Assembly: GCF_902859695.1 (NCBI RefSeq)
Contig: NZ_CADIJL010000009.1
Location: 62,001-126,000, forward strand
Direction of reading: 5' to 3'
Source: Achromobacter ruhlandii
Lineage (GTDB): Bacteria; Pseudomonadota; Gammaproteobacteria; Burkholderiales; Burkholderiaceae_B
DNA length: 64,000 bases
Both the position numbers and the translations under genes were made by a program. The notes below the pieces were generated by a model. The model ran no database searches. It was not told the origin of the DNA and saw only the letters and a list, made by a program, of their open reading frames with translations. The number at the start of each line of letters is the position of its first letter. The stretch's first letter is position 1. Shown one piece after another: positions 16,678-25,560 of the stretch.

Positions 16678-17619
16678 ATGTTGCGATTCTTCATTCAGCG
16701 CCTGGGCATGGCGCTGCCCACCCTGCTGCTGATCTCGATCATGGTTTTCGGCCTGATCCGCTTCATCCCGGGCGACCCCGCCCTGCTGATGCTGGGGGAT
16801 ATGGCGGACGCGCAAAGCCTTGCCGACATGCGCAAGGCCCTGGGACTGGATCACTCATTCGTGACCCAGTACCTGATCTGGATACGGGCGGTGCTGGGCG
16901 GCGACTTCGGCTTGTCGATCAGTAGCAGCCAGCCGGTGCTGGGCCTGCTGGTCGAGCGCTTCAGCGTCAGCGCCGTCATCGTGCTGATCTCGGTGGGACT
17001 GGCAGTGCTGCTGGCCGTTCCCGTGGGCCTTTACGCCGCCTGGAAGCAGAACAGCCTGATGGATCTGGGCCTGGTCGCCGGCGCCACCCTGCTGCTGTCA
17101 ATTCCCGCCTTCTGGCTGGGCTTGCTGCTGCTGTACTGCTTCGGCATGACGCTGGGGTGGCTGCCCATCGTCGGCTACGTCAGCGTCAGCGCGGATCCGT
17201 TGCGCGGCCTGAGCTATCTGGTCCTGCCGGTGGTGACGCTGACGCTCGTGGAGTTCGGCTCCATCGCCCGCATGGCCCGCGCCAGCACGATCGAGGTCTT
17301 GCGGCTGGAATACATCGCCCACGCCCGCGCCAAGGGCCTGTCGGAATCAGCGGTGCTGTGGGGCCATGCCTTGCGCAACGCCTTTGCGCCGACCTGGACG
17401 CTCGTGGGCCTGATCCTGGGCAATCTGCTGGGCGGCATTGCGGTGTTGGAAACCGTATTCACCCTGCCCGGCATCGGCCGGCTCATGGTGGATTCGATCT
17501 TTGCCCGTGACTATCCGGTCCTGCAGGGGTGTCTTTTGTTGATCACCAGCATCTATGTGGTGGTGAATTTGATCGTTGACCTGCTGTATCCGGTCTTTGA
17601 TCCCAGGGTGAAACTATGA
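16678..17619 (+). CDS. ABC transporter permease, DppB/OppB type
   Basis: Inner-membrane permease of 313 residues with the typical N-terminal helix (LRFFIQRLGMALPTLLLISIMVFGLIRFIPGDPA) and the EAA loop that contacts the ATPase (EYIAHARAKGLSESAVLWGHALRNA). The frame is open to 16588, but the ATG at 16678 lies seven bases after the binding-protein stop and gives the standard DppB N-terminus. Its last codons overlap the next permease gene (ATGA), indicating coupling. Confidence 0.94.
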   Translation: MLRFFIQRLGMALPTLLLISIMVFGLIRFIPGDPALLMLGDMADAQSLADMRKALGLDHSFVTQYLIWIRAVLGGDFGLSISSSQPVLGLLVERFSVSAVIVLISVGLAVLLAVPVGLYAAWKQNSLMDLGLVAGATLLLSIPAFWLGLLLLYCFGMTLGWLPIVGYVSVSADPLRGLSYLVLPVVTLTLVEFGSIARMARASTIEVLRLEYIAHARAKGLSESAVLWGHALRNAFAPTWTLVGLILGNLLGGIAVLETVFTLPGIGRLMVDSIFARDYPVLQGCLLLITSIYVVVNLIVDLLYPVFDPRVKL

Positions 17620-18473
17620 ATGGCGACGTCATCTCCTTGCCGGCCGCCCCCGTGCGGCGCCGCGGCATGCCCGCGCTCAATGCCTTGATTGGCGGCGGCC
17701 TTCTGCTGGGGTTGGTCGCGCTGGCGCTGCTGGGCCTGGTGTGGACGCCGTACGACCCGCTCAAGCTCGATCTGAGCCTTCGGCTGCAGGCGCCCGGCGC
17801 GCGGCACTGGCTGGGCACGGACGAGTTCGGCCGCGACGTCCTGAGCCGGCTGATCATCGGCGCATCGACCAGCCTGTGGATCAGCCTCCTGTCCGTGGCG
17901 GTGGCCTTGGGATGCGGCACCCTGATCGGTATGCTGGCCGGCTACCTGCGCGGCTGGACCGACCGCATCCTGATGATGTTCAACGACGCCCTGCTGGCCT
18001 TTCCCGGCATTTTGCTGGCCCTGGGCATTATGGCGGTGCTGGGCGCCAGCCAGTACAGCATCGTCCTGGCGTTGGGCATGGCCTACACGCCGTCGGTGGT
18101 GCGGGTGGTTCGCGGCAGCGTGCTGTCGCTGCGTGAGCGCGAATTCATCGAGGCGTCCCGGGTCATTGGCAATTCCGAGCTATACACGATGTTCCGCCAC
18201 ATCGTTCCCAACTGCCTCGCGCCCGTGTGCGTGCTGGCCACCAGCATGTTCGGCTGGGCCTTGCTGTCCGAAAGCGCACTGAGCTTTCTCGGACTGGGCG
18301 TACCGCCGCCCGCGGCCACCTGGGGCAGCATGCTGGCAGCCAGCCGTCCCTACATTGCGTCGGCCGCATGGCTGGGCGTGTTTCCCGGTGTGCTGATCAG
18401 CATGGCCCTGCTGGGTATCAATCTGTTTGGCGATGCCCTGCGTGATCGCCTTGATCCGCGCATGAGGAAATGA
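17616..18473 (+). CDS. ABC transporter permease, DppC/OppC type
   Basis: Second permease subunit, 285 residues, pairing with the DppB-like protein. It shows LLGLVALALLGLVWTPYDPLKLDLSLRLQAPGARHWLGTDEFGRDVLSRLI (the hallmark GTDxxGRD of DppC proteins), about six hydrophobic segments and the EAA-type loop EFIEASRVIGNSELYTMFRHIVPNC. The start overlaps the previous stop by four bases and its own stop overlaps the ATPase start, so the three genes are coupled. Confidence 0.94.
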   Translation: MNGDVISLPAAPVRRRGMPALNALIGGGLLLGLVALALLGLVWTPYDPLKLDLSLRLQAPGARHWLGTDEFGRDVLSRLIIGASTSLWISLLSVAVALGCGTLIGMLAGYLRGWTDRILMMFNDALLAFPGILLALGIMAVLGASQYSIVLALGMAYTPSVVRVVRGSVLSLREREFIEASRVIGNSELYTMFRHIVPNCLAPVCVLATSMFGWALLSESALSFLGLGVPPPAATWGSMLAASRPYIASAAWLGVFPGVLISMALLGINLFGDALRDRLDPRMRK

Positions 18474-20107
18474 ACATGACCGAGAACGCATCCCTGTTGT
18501 CTGTGAAGCACCTGAAGATTCGTGCCGGCGTGGATGGCCCGCTGGCCGTGAACGATGTCAGTTTCGAGCTGGCGCCCGGCGAAATCCTGGCGCTGGTGGG
18601 AGAGTCGGGCAGCGGCAAAACCATGGCAGCGCGCGCCGTCATCGGCCTGTTGCCCGCCCCCATGCAGATGGCGGACGGCAGCATCGGCTTCAAGGGCCGG
18701 ACGCTGGACACGCGCAATGCCCGCGCCTTGCGCCGGGTTCGCGGGGCCGAGATCGGCATGGTTTTCCAGGAACCCATGGTGTCGCTCAACCCGGCACTGA
18801 CCATCGGCCGTCAAATGAGCGAAGCGCTCAAGCTGCATACGCGGCTCGGCGCGGCCGAGATCCGCCAGCGTTGTCTCACCATGCTGGAGCGCATCGGCAT
18901 CAAGGACCCGGTACGCTGCCTGACCGCTTATCCGCATGAGTTCTCGGGCGGCATGCGCCAGCGCATCATGCTGGCGTCCGTCATGCTGCTGCGTCCGGCG
19001 TTGCTGATCGCGGATGAGCCCACCACGGCGCTTGACTGCCTGGCCCAGCTGGATGTCATCGAACTGATGCTGGAGCTCACGCGTGAACAAGGCACGGCCG
19101 TGCTGTTCATCAGCCATGACCTTTCGCTGGTGGCGCGCTATGCCCACAAGGTTGTGGTCATGCGAAATGGGCAGGCGGTCGAACAGGGACCCACGGCCTC
19201 GATCCTGCTGAACCCGCAAGCCGAATACACCCGTCAGTTGCTGGAGGCACTGCCCCGCCGCGGTGTCCTGCCGCCCTTGCCCCATGCCAGCGCACCGCTG
19301 GTCGAGGTCAAAGACGTATGCGTCGAGTACCCCGGTCCGCGCAGCTTCTGGCAGCGCGGCGCCGCCTATCGCGTGGTGCGCGGCGTGGACCTGAGCATCG
19401 CGCCAGGTGAAACGCTTGCGCTTGTCGGAGGCAGCGGTTCCGGCAAGACGACGCTGGGGCGCGCGGTGGCCGGATTGGTCAAACCCCGCGCCGGGAGCAT
19501 CAGGTTCGAAGGCGTGGACCTGCTCAAGTCCGTCAACCGCCGCGCCCGCCTGCAATGCCAGATGATCTTTCAGGATCCGTATTCCTCGCTGGACCCGCGC
19601 ATGCGGATCGGGCAGATCCTGGCCGAACCCCTGCGGCATTGCGATGACTTGAACGACGCGCAGCGCCGCGCGCGCGTGGCGGAAACGCTGAACGACGTCG
19701 GCCTGAATCCGTCGTTCCGGGACCGCTTCCCACATCAACTGTCTGGCGGCCAGCGTCAGCGTGTGGCCATCGGCCGCGCCCTGGTGCGCCGGCCGAAGAT
19801 GGTCATTGCCGATGAGCCGATATCGGCATTGGACATGACCATCCAGAAGCAGATTCTGGATCTGTTCGAGCGTCTGCAGAAGCAATACGGCTTTGCCTGC
19901 CTGTTCATCTCGCACGATCTGGCCGCGGTCGAACGCATCGCGCATCGCGTGGCGGTGATGAGCCAGGGCGAAATTGTCGAAATCGCCGCCCGCGACGCCT
20001 TGTTCGACACGCCGCAACACCCCTACACCCGCAAATTGCTGGCCGCGGCCAGCCCGCTGCAAAAGCTGGCCAACGGGGGCTATCGCATCCGCCCGGCCCA
20101 AGCCTGA
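18470..20107 (+). CDS. Fused dual ATPase of a peptide-type ABC importer (DppD-DppF)
   Basis: Cytoplasmic ATP-binding protein of 545 residues in which two complete ATPase halves are joined. Half 1 (about 8-265) has Walker A GESGSGKT, signature FSGGMRQR and Walker B LLIADEPT. Half 2 (about 280-545) has [23 protein letters not shown] and [12 protein letters not shown]. Each half also carries the oligopeptide-transporter C-terminal extension ([24 protein letters not shown]). One polypeptide can thus replace the DppD/DppF heterodimer. ATG 18470 overlaps the upstream stop; an alternative ATG lies at 18476. Confidence 0.94.
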   Translation: MNMTENASLLSVKHLKIRAGVDGPLAVNDVSFELAPGEILALVGESGSGKTMAARAVIGLLPAPMQMADGSIGFKGRTLDTRNARALRRVRGAEIGMVFQEPMVSLNPALTIGRQMSEALKLHTRLGAAEIRQRCLTMLERIGIKDPVRCLTAYPHEFSGGMRQRIMLASVMLLRPALLIADEPTTALDCLAQLDVIELMLELTREQGTAVLFISHDLSLVARYAHKVVVMRNGQAVEQGPTASILLNPQAEYTRQLLEALPRRGVLPPLPHASAPLVEVKDVCVEYPGPRSFWQRGAAYRVVRGVDLSIAPGETLALVGGSGSGKTTLGRAVAGLVKPRAGSIRFEGVDLLKSVNRRARLQCQMIFQDPYSSLDPRMRIGQILAEPLRHCDDLNDAQRRARVAETLNDVGLNPSFRDRFPHQLSGGQRQRVAIGRALVRRPKMVIADEPISALDMTIQKQILDLFERLQKQYGFACLFISHDLAAVERIAHRVAVMSQGEIVEIAARDALFDTPQHPYTRKLLAAASPLQKLANGGYRIRPAQA

Positions 20108-20141
20108 GCCGGCCGCCGGCTCAACCCATCAAGGAGATTCC

Positions 20142-21458
20142 ATGACCGACGCCAGTTCCGTTTCCAATGCCTTCTGGGCGCCTTTCACCCCGATGCGGCA
20201 GTTTCACCAACAGCCCATGATGTTCGACAGCGCCGAAGGCATGTACTACCGCACGCCCGACGGCCGCCAGATTCTGGACGCCATGGCCGGCCTGTGGTGC
20301 GTCAACGCCGGCCACGGCCAGGCGAGCATTGTGCAAGCCATTCAAGAGGCCGCCGCGCGCCTGGACTTCGTTTCCTCGTTCAAGATGAGTCATCCGGGCG
20401 CGCAGGCCATGTCGGATGCCTTGATTGCCCTGGCGCCCGAGGGCATGACCAGAGTGTTCTTCACCAACTCCGGCTCCGAGGCCGTCGACACCGCCTTGAA
20501 AATTGCGCGCGCCTATCATCAGGCTCGTGGCGACAGCCGCCGCACCAAGTTCATCGGCCGGGCCAAGGGCTATCACGGCATGGGATTTGGCGGCTTGTCC
20601 GTCTCGGGCATCGGGCGCCAGAAGCGCGACTTCGGGCCGCTGCTGGGCGAGGTCAGCCATTTGCCGCTGCCGTATGACGCCAGCATGCGCTTTAGCGCCG
20701 GACAACCGGATCACGGCGCCAGCTATGCGGAAGCGCTGGCGCAGTTGCTGGACATCCAGGACCCCGGTACGGTGGCCGCCGTCATTGTCGAGCCGGTCAC
20801 CGGTTCCGGCGGCGTGTATCCGCCCCCGGTCGGCTACCTGCAACGCTTGCGCGAGCTGTGCACGCAACATGGCGTGCTGTTGATCTTTGACGAAGTGATC
20901 ACCGGCTTTGGGCGCGTGGGCGGCAACTTCGCCTCGCAGGTGTTTGGCGTTACCCCAGACTTGATGACCGTGGCCAAAGGCCTGACCAACGGCGCGGTGC
21001 CCATGGGCGGTGTCATCGTCGGCGGCGCCGTCTACGAAGCGTTCATGGCCGGACCGCCGCAGGTGGTGGAGCTGATGCATGGCTACACCTATTCCGCCCA
21101 CCCGCTGGCGTGCGCGGCCGGCCTGGCGACGCTGCGTCTGCACCAGGACCTGGAGATCAACGCCCGGGTGCGGGAGATCAGCTCCCATTGGCAGTCGCAA
21201 GCGCTGGCGCTCGAAGGTCTGCCGCATGTGAACGATGTGCGCAGCATCGGCCTGCTGTGCGCCGTCGACCTCGCGCCGCGCGCCGGCGCGGCCGGCATGC
21301 GGGGCGCGGATGTCGCCCGCCATTGCTTTGAGCAGGGCGTACTGGTGCGAGCGTCCGGCGACATGATCGTCATTTCGCCGCCGCTGATCATCAGCCCTGC
21401 CCAGGTCGAACAGATTTTTGAATGCTTGCGACGAGCGCTTCTTGTTGACGGCATCTGA
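20142..21458 (+). CDS. Class III omega-amino acid-pyruvate-type aminotransferase
   Basis: PLP-dependent class III aminotransferase of 438 residues. Family markers are FWAPFTPMRQF at the N-terminus, TNSGSEAVDTALKIAR (cofactor phosphate contact), LLIFDEVITGFGRVG (Asp that binds the pyridine nitrogen) and DLMTVAKGLTNGAVPMGGV, which contains the Schiff-base lysine. This subgroup usually moves the amino group of beta-alanine or other omega-amines to pyruvate. AAGGAG lies 6-10 bases before the ATG; the longer open frame overlaps the ATPase gene and is rejected. Its position at the end of the ABC operon suggests that the imported compound is an amine or is hydrolysed to one. Confidence 0.92.
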   Translation: MTDASSVSNAFWAPFTPMRQFHQQPMMFDSAEGMYYRTPDGRQILDAMAGLWCVNAGHGQASIVQAIQEAAARLDFVSSFKMSHPGAQAMSDALIALAPEGMTRVFFTNSGSEAVDTALKIARAYHQARGDSRRTKFIGRAKGYHGMGFGGLSVSGIGRQKRDFGPLLGEVSHLPLPYDASMRFSAGQPDHGASYAEALAQLLDIQDPGTVAAVIVEPVTGSGGVYPPPVGYLQRLRELCTQHGVLLIFDEVITGFGRVGGNFASQVFGVTPDLMTVAKGLTNGAVPMGGVIVGGAVYEAFMAGPPQVVELMHGYTYSAHPLACAAGLATLRLHQDLEINARVREISSHWQSQALALEGLPHVNDVRSIGLLCAVDLAPRAGAAGMRGADVARHCFEQGVLVRASGDMIVISPPLIISPAQVEQIFECLRRALLVDGI

Positions 21459-21544
21459 CCGGGCCGGCGGCTGATGCGAAGAACATGGGGCCACGCGCCG
21501 AATCGTTCTACGATAGGCGAACGCAACACTTTCGTACGAGAATC

Positions 21545-22178
21545 ATGCCTTCATCCAAACCCACCGTCCTGCTCGCCTGCGATTTCTCTGAACGCTTTAA
21601 GACCCTGCTAGGTAAGCACTACAACGTGCTGGGGCCTCTTCCATATTCCAGCCCTGAGGCTTTGCCGGAAGGCGCGGCCGACGTGAGCGCCCTCGTAACG
21701 AAAGGCGGTCTGAAGACGGATCTTGCGTTGATCGAGGCGCTTCCCAAACTTGGCATCGTTTCTTTCTTCGGCACCGGATTCGAAGGCATCGACCTGGAGG
21801 CCGCGGCCCAGCGCCGACTGGCCGTCACACACAGCCCTGGCGCCAATGCCTCCAGCGTGGCGGACTTCGCCATGGGATTGGCGCTGGCCTCTTGGTCCGG
21901 GCGGGCACGTTATTAACGTGGCGCGGGGCTCCTTGATTGACTCCGAGGCGCTTGCCGAAGCGCTGGAACGGGGAACGATAGCCGGGGCCGCGCTCGATGT
22001 TTTCGAGGATGAACCAAACGTGCCTGACCCGCTGCTTCACGCCCCCAACCTGATCCTCTCGCCCCACATCGCCTTCGCATCCACCAGCGCCCGAGAGGCC
22101 CAGGAAAACATGGTGCTTGCCAATCTGGAGGCGTTCCACGCAGGCCGGACCGTGCCAAATCCCATCGATCGCTCCTGA
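21545..22178 (+). pseudogene. D-2-hydroxyacid dehydrogenase with internal deletion
   Basis: The N-terminal third of a D-isomer-specific 2-hydroxyacid dehydrogenase (MPSSKPTVLLACDF, then GGLKTDLALIEALPKLGIVSFFGTGFEGIDLEAA, ending SVADFAMGLALA) runs to about 21890. It then jumps, in another frame, to the C-terminal part (LGPGGHVINVARGSLIDSEALAEAL, then GAALDVFEDEPNVPDPLL). About 100 residues covering the NAD-binding GxGxxG region and the first catalytic Arg are missing. The total length of 634 bases is not a multiple of three, and the first frame ends at a stop within a few codons of the junction. The gene is non-functional as it stands. An intact ancestor would probably have finished the pathway begun by the neighbouring aminotransferase. 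Confidence 0.85.
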
Positions 22179-22453
22179 CGCCCTATCTATTTGCACCGAC
22201 GGACAGGTCGGGCGGCGGCCCATGGCAGTCCTCGACGACCGACCGGTTCGACCCATCGCGACCCGTCGCTTGGCCGAACCGCTTTCCGTGAAGCGCCCCT
22301 TCACGGGTGACGCCGCGCGACGGCCCCAACGCCTGCACCGCGCTGGATGCCGGCCATCGCCCCGGCACCGCCAGATCGAACGCGAGACCGAACCGGCAGA
22401 GCGCAGGCGCACCGGTTGGAATGGGAAACCTCGCAAGCGCGGCGAGGTCTCTC

Positions 22454-22606
22454 CTACGTTGCCTTCATCTCCTTCTCTTTCTCCTTCGCCAGCTTCTCCT
22501 TGTCCTTTTTGGCCCCGTCGTAATGGGACTTGATGGCGAGGAACATGCCCGTTCCCAACACGAGGATCTTGAACGTACCGAAGATGACAGGGACCCAGAA
22601 ATTCAT
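22454..22606 (-). CDS. Small single-pass membrane protein, 50 residues
   Basis: Short reading frame with one transmembrane segment and a highly charged tail: NFWVPVIFGTFKILVLGTGMFLAI spans the membrane, followed by KSHYDGAKKDKEKLAKEKEKEMKAT. The frame is open to 22705, but GAGGA sits five bases before the ATG at 22606, and translation from there gives a clean membrane-helix-plus-Lys/Glu-tail layout. I do not recognise the family. It is transcribed away from the alcohol dehydrogenase gene. The 275 bases between the pseudogene and this gene (22179-22453) show nothing. Confidence 0.6.
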   Translation of the reverse strand: MNFWVPVIFGTFKILVLGTGMFLAIKSHYDGAKKDKEKLAKEKEKEMKAT

Positions 22607-22790
22607 TATTTCCTCAAAACGCTGCTTCAGCAGCTTCAGTTGGGAGTGGTCAGAGCGAGCACCATGCTCTTTGCCGAGCCAGTCGAATCTTACCGCCAAT
22701 CCCATACACGATGCTGAATTGTACGGCTTTTATGGCATGCATAATGCAAAAAAACCCATACATAAGAGCAAGACAAGCCCGCGTCCTTTC

Positions 22791-22804
22791 TTGACATGAA
22801 TCAA
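22791..22804. promoter_or_regulatory. FNR/ANR-type box upstream of alcohol dehydrogenase
   Basis: TTGACATGAATCAA matches the FNR/ANR consensus TTGAT-N4-ATCAA with one change in the left half. It is centred about 62 bases before the ADH start codon, with AT-rich candidate -10 sequences (TTAAAC, 22825-22830) positioned as in a class II activated promoter. It suggests induction under oxygen limitation. Confidence 0.6.
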
Positions 22805-22859
22805 GAGGCGTCCCGCCAGCCGCGTTAAACAGGGTATTCGACATGCCAGAGAGACCGCC

Positions 22860-23960
22860 ATGACCACCACGATGAAGGCGACCGTGTTCGTCGCGCCGGG
22901 CCGGATCGAGATCCGGGAAAAGCCCATCCCCCAGGTAGGCCCGAACGACGCCCTGATGCGTATCACCACCACCACCCTCTGCGGCACCGACGTCCATATC
23001 CTCAAGGGCGAGTATCCGGTGGCGTCCGGCCTGACCATCGGCCATGAACCGGTGGGCGTGATCGAGAAACTCGGCAGCGCAGTGCGCGGCTATGTCGAAG
23101 GCCAACGCGTCATCGCCGGGGCCATCTGCCCCAATTTCAACTCCTATGCCGCCCAGGACGGCGCGCCGTCGCAGGACGGCAGCTACCTGCACGGCGCCGG
23201 TCTTTGCGGCTGCCACGACCACCAGGCGACCGCGGGCTGGCGTTTCGGCAACAAGATCGACGGGGCGCAGGCGGAATACCTGCTGGTGCCCGATGCGCAA
23301 GCCAACCTGGCGCCGATCCCGGACGGGCTGTCCGACGAGCAGGTGCTGATGTGCCCCGACATCATGTCCACGGGGTTCAAGGGCGCCGAGAACGCCAACA
23401 TCCGCATCGGCGATGCGGTCGCCATCTTCGCCCAGGGGCCGATCGGCCTGTGCGCCACCGCCGGCGCGCGCCTGCTGGGCGCCACGACCATCATCGGCGT
23501 GGATGCCAATCCCCACCGCCTGGAAATGGCAAGGCACTGGGGCGCGGACGTCCTGCTCAATCCCAACGACTGCGACGTGGTGGCGGAGATCATGCGCCTG
23601 ACCCGGGGCCGCGGCGTGGATGCCGCCATCGAAGCGTTGGGCCGGCAGAGCACCTTTGAATCCGCGCTGCGCGTCCTCAAGCCGGGCGGCACGCTGTCGA
23701 GCCTGGGTGTCTATTCGACCGACCTGACGATCCCGCTGGCGGCATTCGCGGCCGGGCTCGGGGATCACTGCATCAACACGGCGCTTTGCCCCGGTGGCAA
23801 GGAACGCATGCGCCGTCTGATGAATGTGCTTGAGTCGGGGCGCCTGGACCTGACGCGGATGGTCACGCATCGCTTCGGCCTGGACCAGATCGTCCAGGCC
23901 TACGACCTGTTCGCCAACCAGCGCGACAACGTGCTCAAGGTGGCCATCCGGCCATCCTGA
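22860..23960 (+). CDS. Zinc-dependent alcohol dehydrogenase (MDR superfamily)
   Basis: NAD(P)-dependent medium-chain alcohol dehydrogenase of 366 residues. The catalytic zinc ligands are visible as LCGTDVHILKGEYP and GLTIGHEPVGVI (Cys, His-Glu), and the cofactor fold shows AIFAQGPIGLCATAGARLLGATTIIGVDANPHRLEMA. The four-cysteine structural-zinc lobe is not standard: the region holds GLCGCHDH instead. This resembles the isopropanol-type ADHs that use small secondary alcohols, aldehydes or acetoin. The upstream FNR-type box suggests a role in fermentation or redox balance under low oxygen. Confidence 0.9.
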   Translation: MTTTMKATVFVAPGRIEIREKPIPQVGPNDALMRITTTTLCGTDVHILKGEYPVASGLTIGHEPVGVIEKLGSAVRGYVEGQRVIAGAICPNFNSYAAQDGAPSQDGSYLHGAGLCGCHDHQATAGWRFGNKIDGAQAEYLLVPDAQANLAPIPDGLSDEQVLMCPDIMSTGFKGAENANIRIGDAVAIFAQGPIGLCATAGARLLGATTIIGVDANPHRLEMARHWGADVLLNPNDCDVVAEIMRLTRGRGVDAAIEALGRQSTFESALRVLKPGGTLSSLGVYSTDLTIPLAAFAAGLGDHCINTALCPGGKERMRRLMNVLESGRLDLTRMVTHRFGLDQIVQAYDLFANQRDNVLKVAIRPS

Positions 23961-23989
23961 AGCTCAAGCCTGAACCCGGAGCCAGACCC

Positions 23990-24220
23990 ATGCAACCCCC
24001 CTCCCGCTCGACGCGCGCCATCGCCGTGATCGCCGTTGACCCGGATGGCAGGACTTACCGGATCGAGCAGCGCAGGCAGCTCGGCGCCGACGAAGACGCG
24101 CCCGGCGCGTTCCTGTACTGCTGCCTGCCGGAAGGACAAATCGTGGACCATATCGCGTATGGAACGTATCAACTGCCGGACGGCACCATCGTGAGAACGC
24201 GCAGGCCGCGCATGGCTTGA
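23990..24220 (+). CDS. Small hypothetical protein, 76 residues
   Basis: I do not recognise a family. The product begins with a short basic stretch and then reads as alternating beta-strand segments (AIAVIAVDPDGRTYRIEQ; DHIAYGTYQLPDGTIVRTR). GGAG is about nine bases before the ATG, 29 bases after the ADH stop, so it may be co-transcribed with the dehydrogenase. A minus-strand frame over the same bases is less convincing. Whether it is translated is uncertain. Confidence 0.45.
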   Translation: MQPPSRSTRAIAVIAVDPDGRTYRIEQRRQLGADEDAPGAFLYCCLPEGQIVDHIAYGTYQLPDGTIVRTRRPRMA

Positions 24221-24230
24221 GGCGGCGCGG

Positions 24231-25388
24231 CTAGCGGCCGCGTTGCAGCAGGCCTGGGTCCACCTCCCGCAGATCGACGATGCCGAGCAGGCCCATGTCG
24301 CGCCTGATTTCTTCGGTGATCAGCGCGATGGCATGGGCCACGCCGCGCTCGCCCGCCACCGTGGCCGCATAGTTGAACGGCCGCCCGACGAACACGCAGC
24401 GCGCGCCCAGCGCCAGCGCCTTCAGCACGTCCGTGCCGCGCCGCACGCCGCTATCGAGCATCACTTCCATGGCGCCCGCGGCGTCCACGATGGCGGGCAA
24501 GGCCTGCAGGGGCGCCAGGCTGCCATCCAGTTGCCGGCCGCCGTGGTTGGACACGATGACCGCGTCCATGCCGTGCGCGCGCGCGGTGCGCGCGTCGTCC
24601 GGATGCAGGATGCCCTTCAGGACCATCTGGCCTTTCCAGGTCTTGCGTATGGCGGCGACGTGCTGCCAGTTCAGGTGCCCGCGATCGGAAAAGTCGCGCA
24701 GCACATGCCTGGACAGGATCGGCGCGCCGCGCGCGGCGTAGTTGTTTTCGAAGTGCGGCATGCCGTGGCGGGCCAGCGTGCGCAGCAGGGTCCCGATCAG
24801 CCAACGCGGGTGCGTGATGCCCTGCCAGGCCAGGCTGGCGCTGGGCCGCAGCGGAGTGGAAAAACCGGCCCTGACGTTGTTCTCGCGGTTGGCGGCCACC
24901 GGCGTGTCGACCGTCAGCACCAATGTTTCCACGCCGGCGGCGGCGACACGGTCGATCAATGCGGCGATCTGGGCGCTGTCGCCGGGCAGGTAGGCCTGGA
25001 ACCAGGTCCCGGGCGCCACCGCCATCACGGTTTCCAGGCGGATCAGCGAGGAACCGCTCATGATGCAGGGCACGCCCGCCGCGGCCGCGGCGCGGGCGAG
25101 CGCCACGTCCCCGCGATAGCTGGTCAGCGCCGCAATGCCCATGGGCGCCACGCCGACGGGCGCCGCGTATTCGCGGCCCAATATCGTGCAGCGGGTGTGG
25201 CGGCGCGACACGTCCACCAGCACCTTCGGGCGGAACCCGTATTCGCCGAAGGCCTGCCGGTTGCTCCGCTCGGACTGCCCGTCTTCCACCGCGCCCGACA
25301 CATAGGCATACAGGGGCTTGGGCAGGATCCGCCGGGCGGCGGCCTCGAAGTCGTGCAGGCTGAGCATGCGACGCAGCGGATCTGGCAT
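24231..25388 (-). CDS. FMN-dependent alpha-hydroxy-acid dehydrogenase (LldD-like)
   Basis: Flavoprotein of the L-lactate dehydrogenase/glycolate oxidase/mandelate dehydrogenase family, about 385 residues. It oxidises an L-2-hydroxy acid to the 2-oxo acid. Visible signatures are the FMN-binding PVGVAPMGIAAL, TVDTPVAANRENNVR, and the active-site VSNHGGRQLDG with its catalytic histidine, followed by DSGVRRGTDVLKALALGA. The frame opens at 25439, but the ATG at 25388 (MPDPLRRML) has AGGA upstream and gives the family-standard N-terminus. It diverges from a LysR gene with a perfect operator-like dyad between them. The exact substrate cannot be assigned. Confidence 0.88.
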   Translation of the reverse strand: MPDPLRRMLSLHDFEAAARRILPKPLYAYVSGAVEDGQSERSNRQAFGEYGFRPKVLVDVSRRHTRCTILGREYAAPVGVAPMGIAALTSYRGDVALARAAAAAGVPCIMSGSSLIRLETVMAVAPGTWFQAYLPGDSAQIAALIDRVAAAGVETLVLTVDTPVAANRENNVRAGFSTPLRPSASLAWQGITHPRWLIGTLLRTLARHGMPHFENNYAARGAPILSRHVLRDFSDRGHLNWQHVAAIRKTWKGQMVLKGILHPDDARTARAHGMDAVIVSNHGGRQLDGSLAPLQALPAIVDAAGAMEVMLDSGVRRGTDVLKALALGARCVFVGRPFNYAATVAGERGVAHAIALITEEIRRDMGLLGIVDLREVDPGLLQRGR

Positions 25389-25477
25389 GGCAGGGGTTCC
25401 TGGCGGGGCCCGGCGGACGATCCGCCGCGCAAGGGTCATGGGTAACGGCGAACGAATATAGGCCGGCCCGAGGTTTG

Positions 25478-25494
25478 AATAAAGTGACTTTATT
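25478..25494. promoter_or_regulatory. Perfect dyad, probable LysR operator
   Basis: AATAAAGT-G-ACTTTATT is a perfect 8-bp inverted repeat with a one-base centre in the divergent spacer between the FMN dehydrogenase and the LysR gene. It is the strongest symmetry element in that spacer and lies 67 bases before the LysR start. Confidence 0.5.
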
Positions 25495-25560
25495 GAAGTT
25501 CGTTATTACACTTTTTCTCGCCCTCAATCGCCCTGCAGTCGCCCCGATCCTTCACTTCCC

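Noticed and set aside
18350-20101. 583-codon minus-strand open frame opposite the ABC ATPase
   Set aside because: Antisense shadow; both Walker motifs and signatures are on the plus strand.
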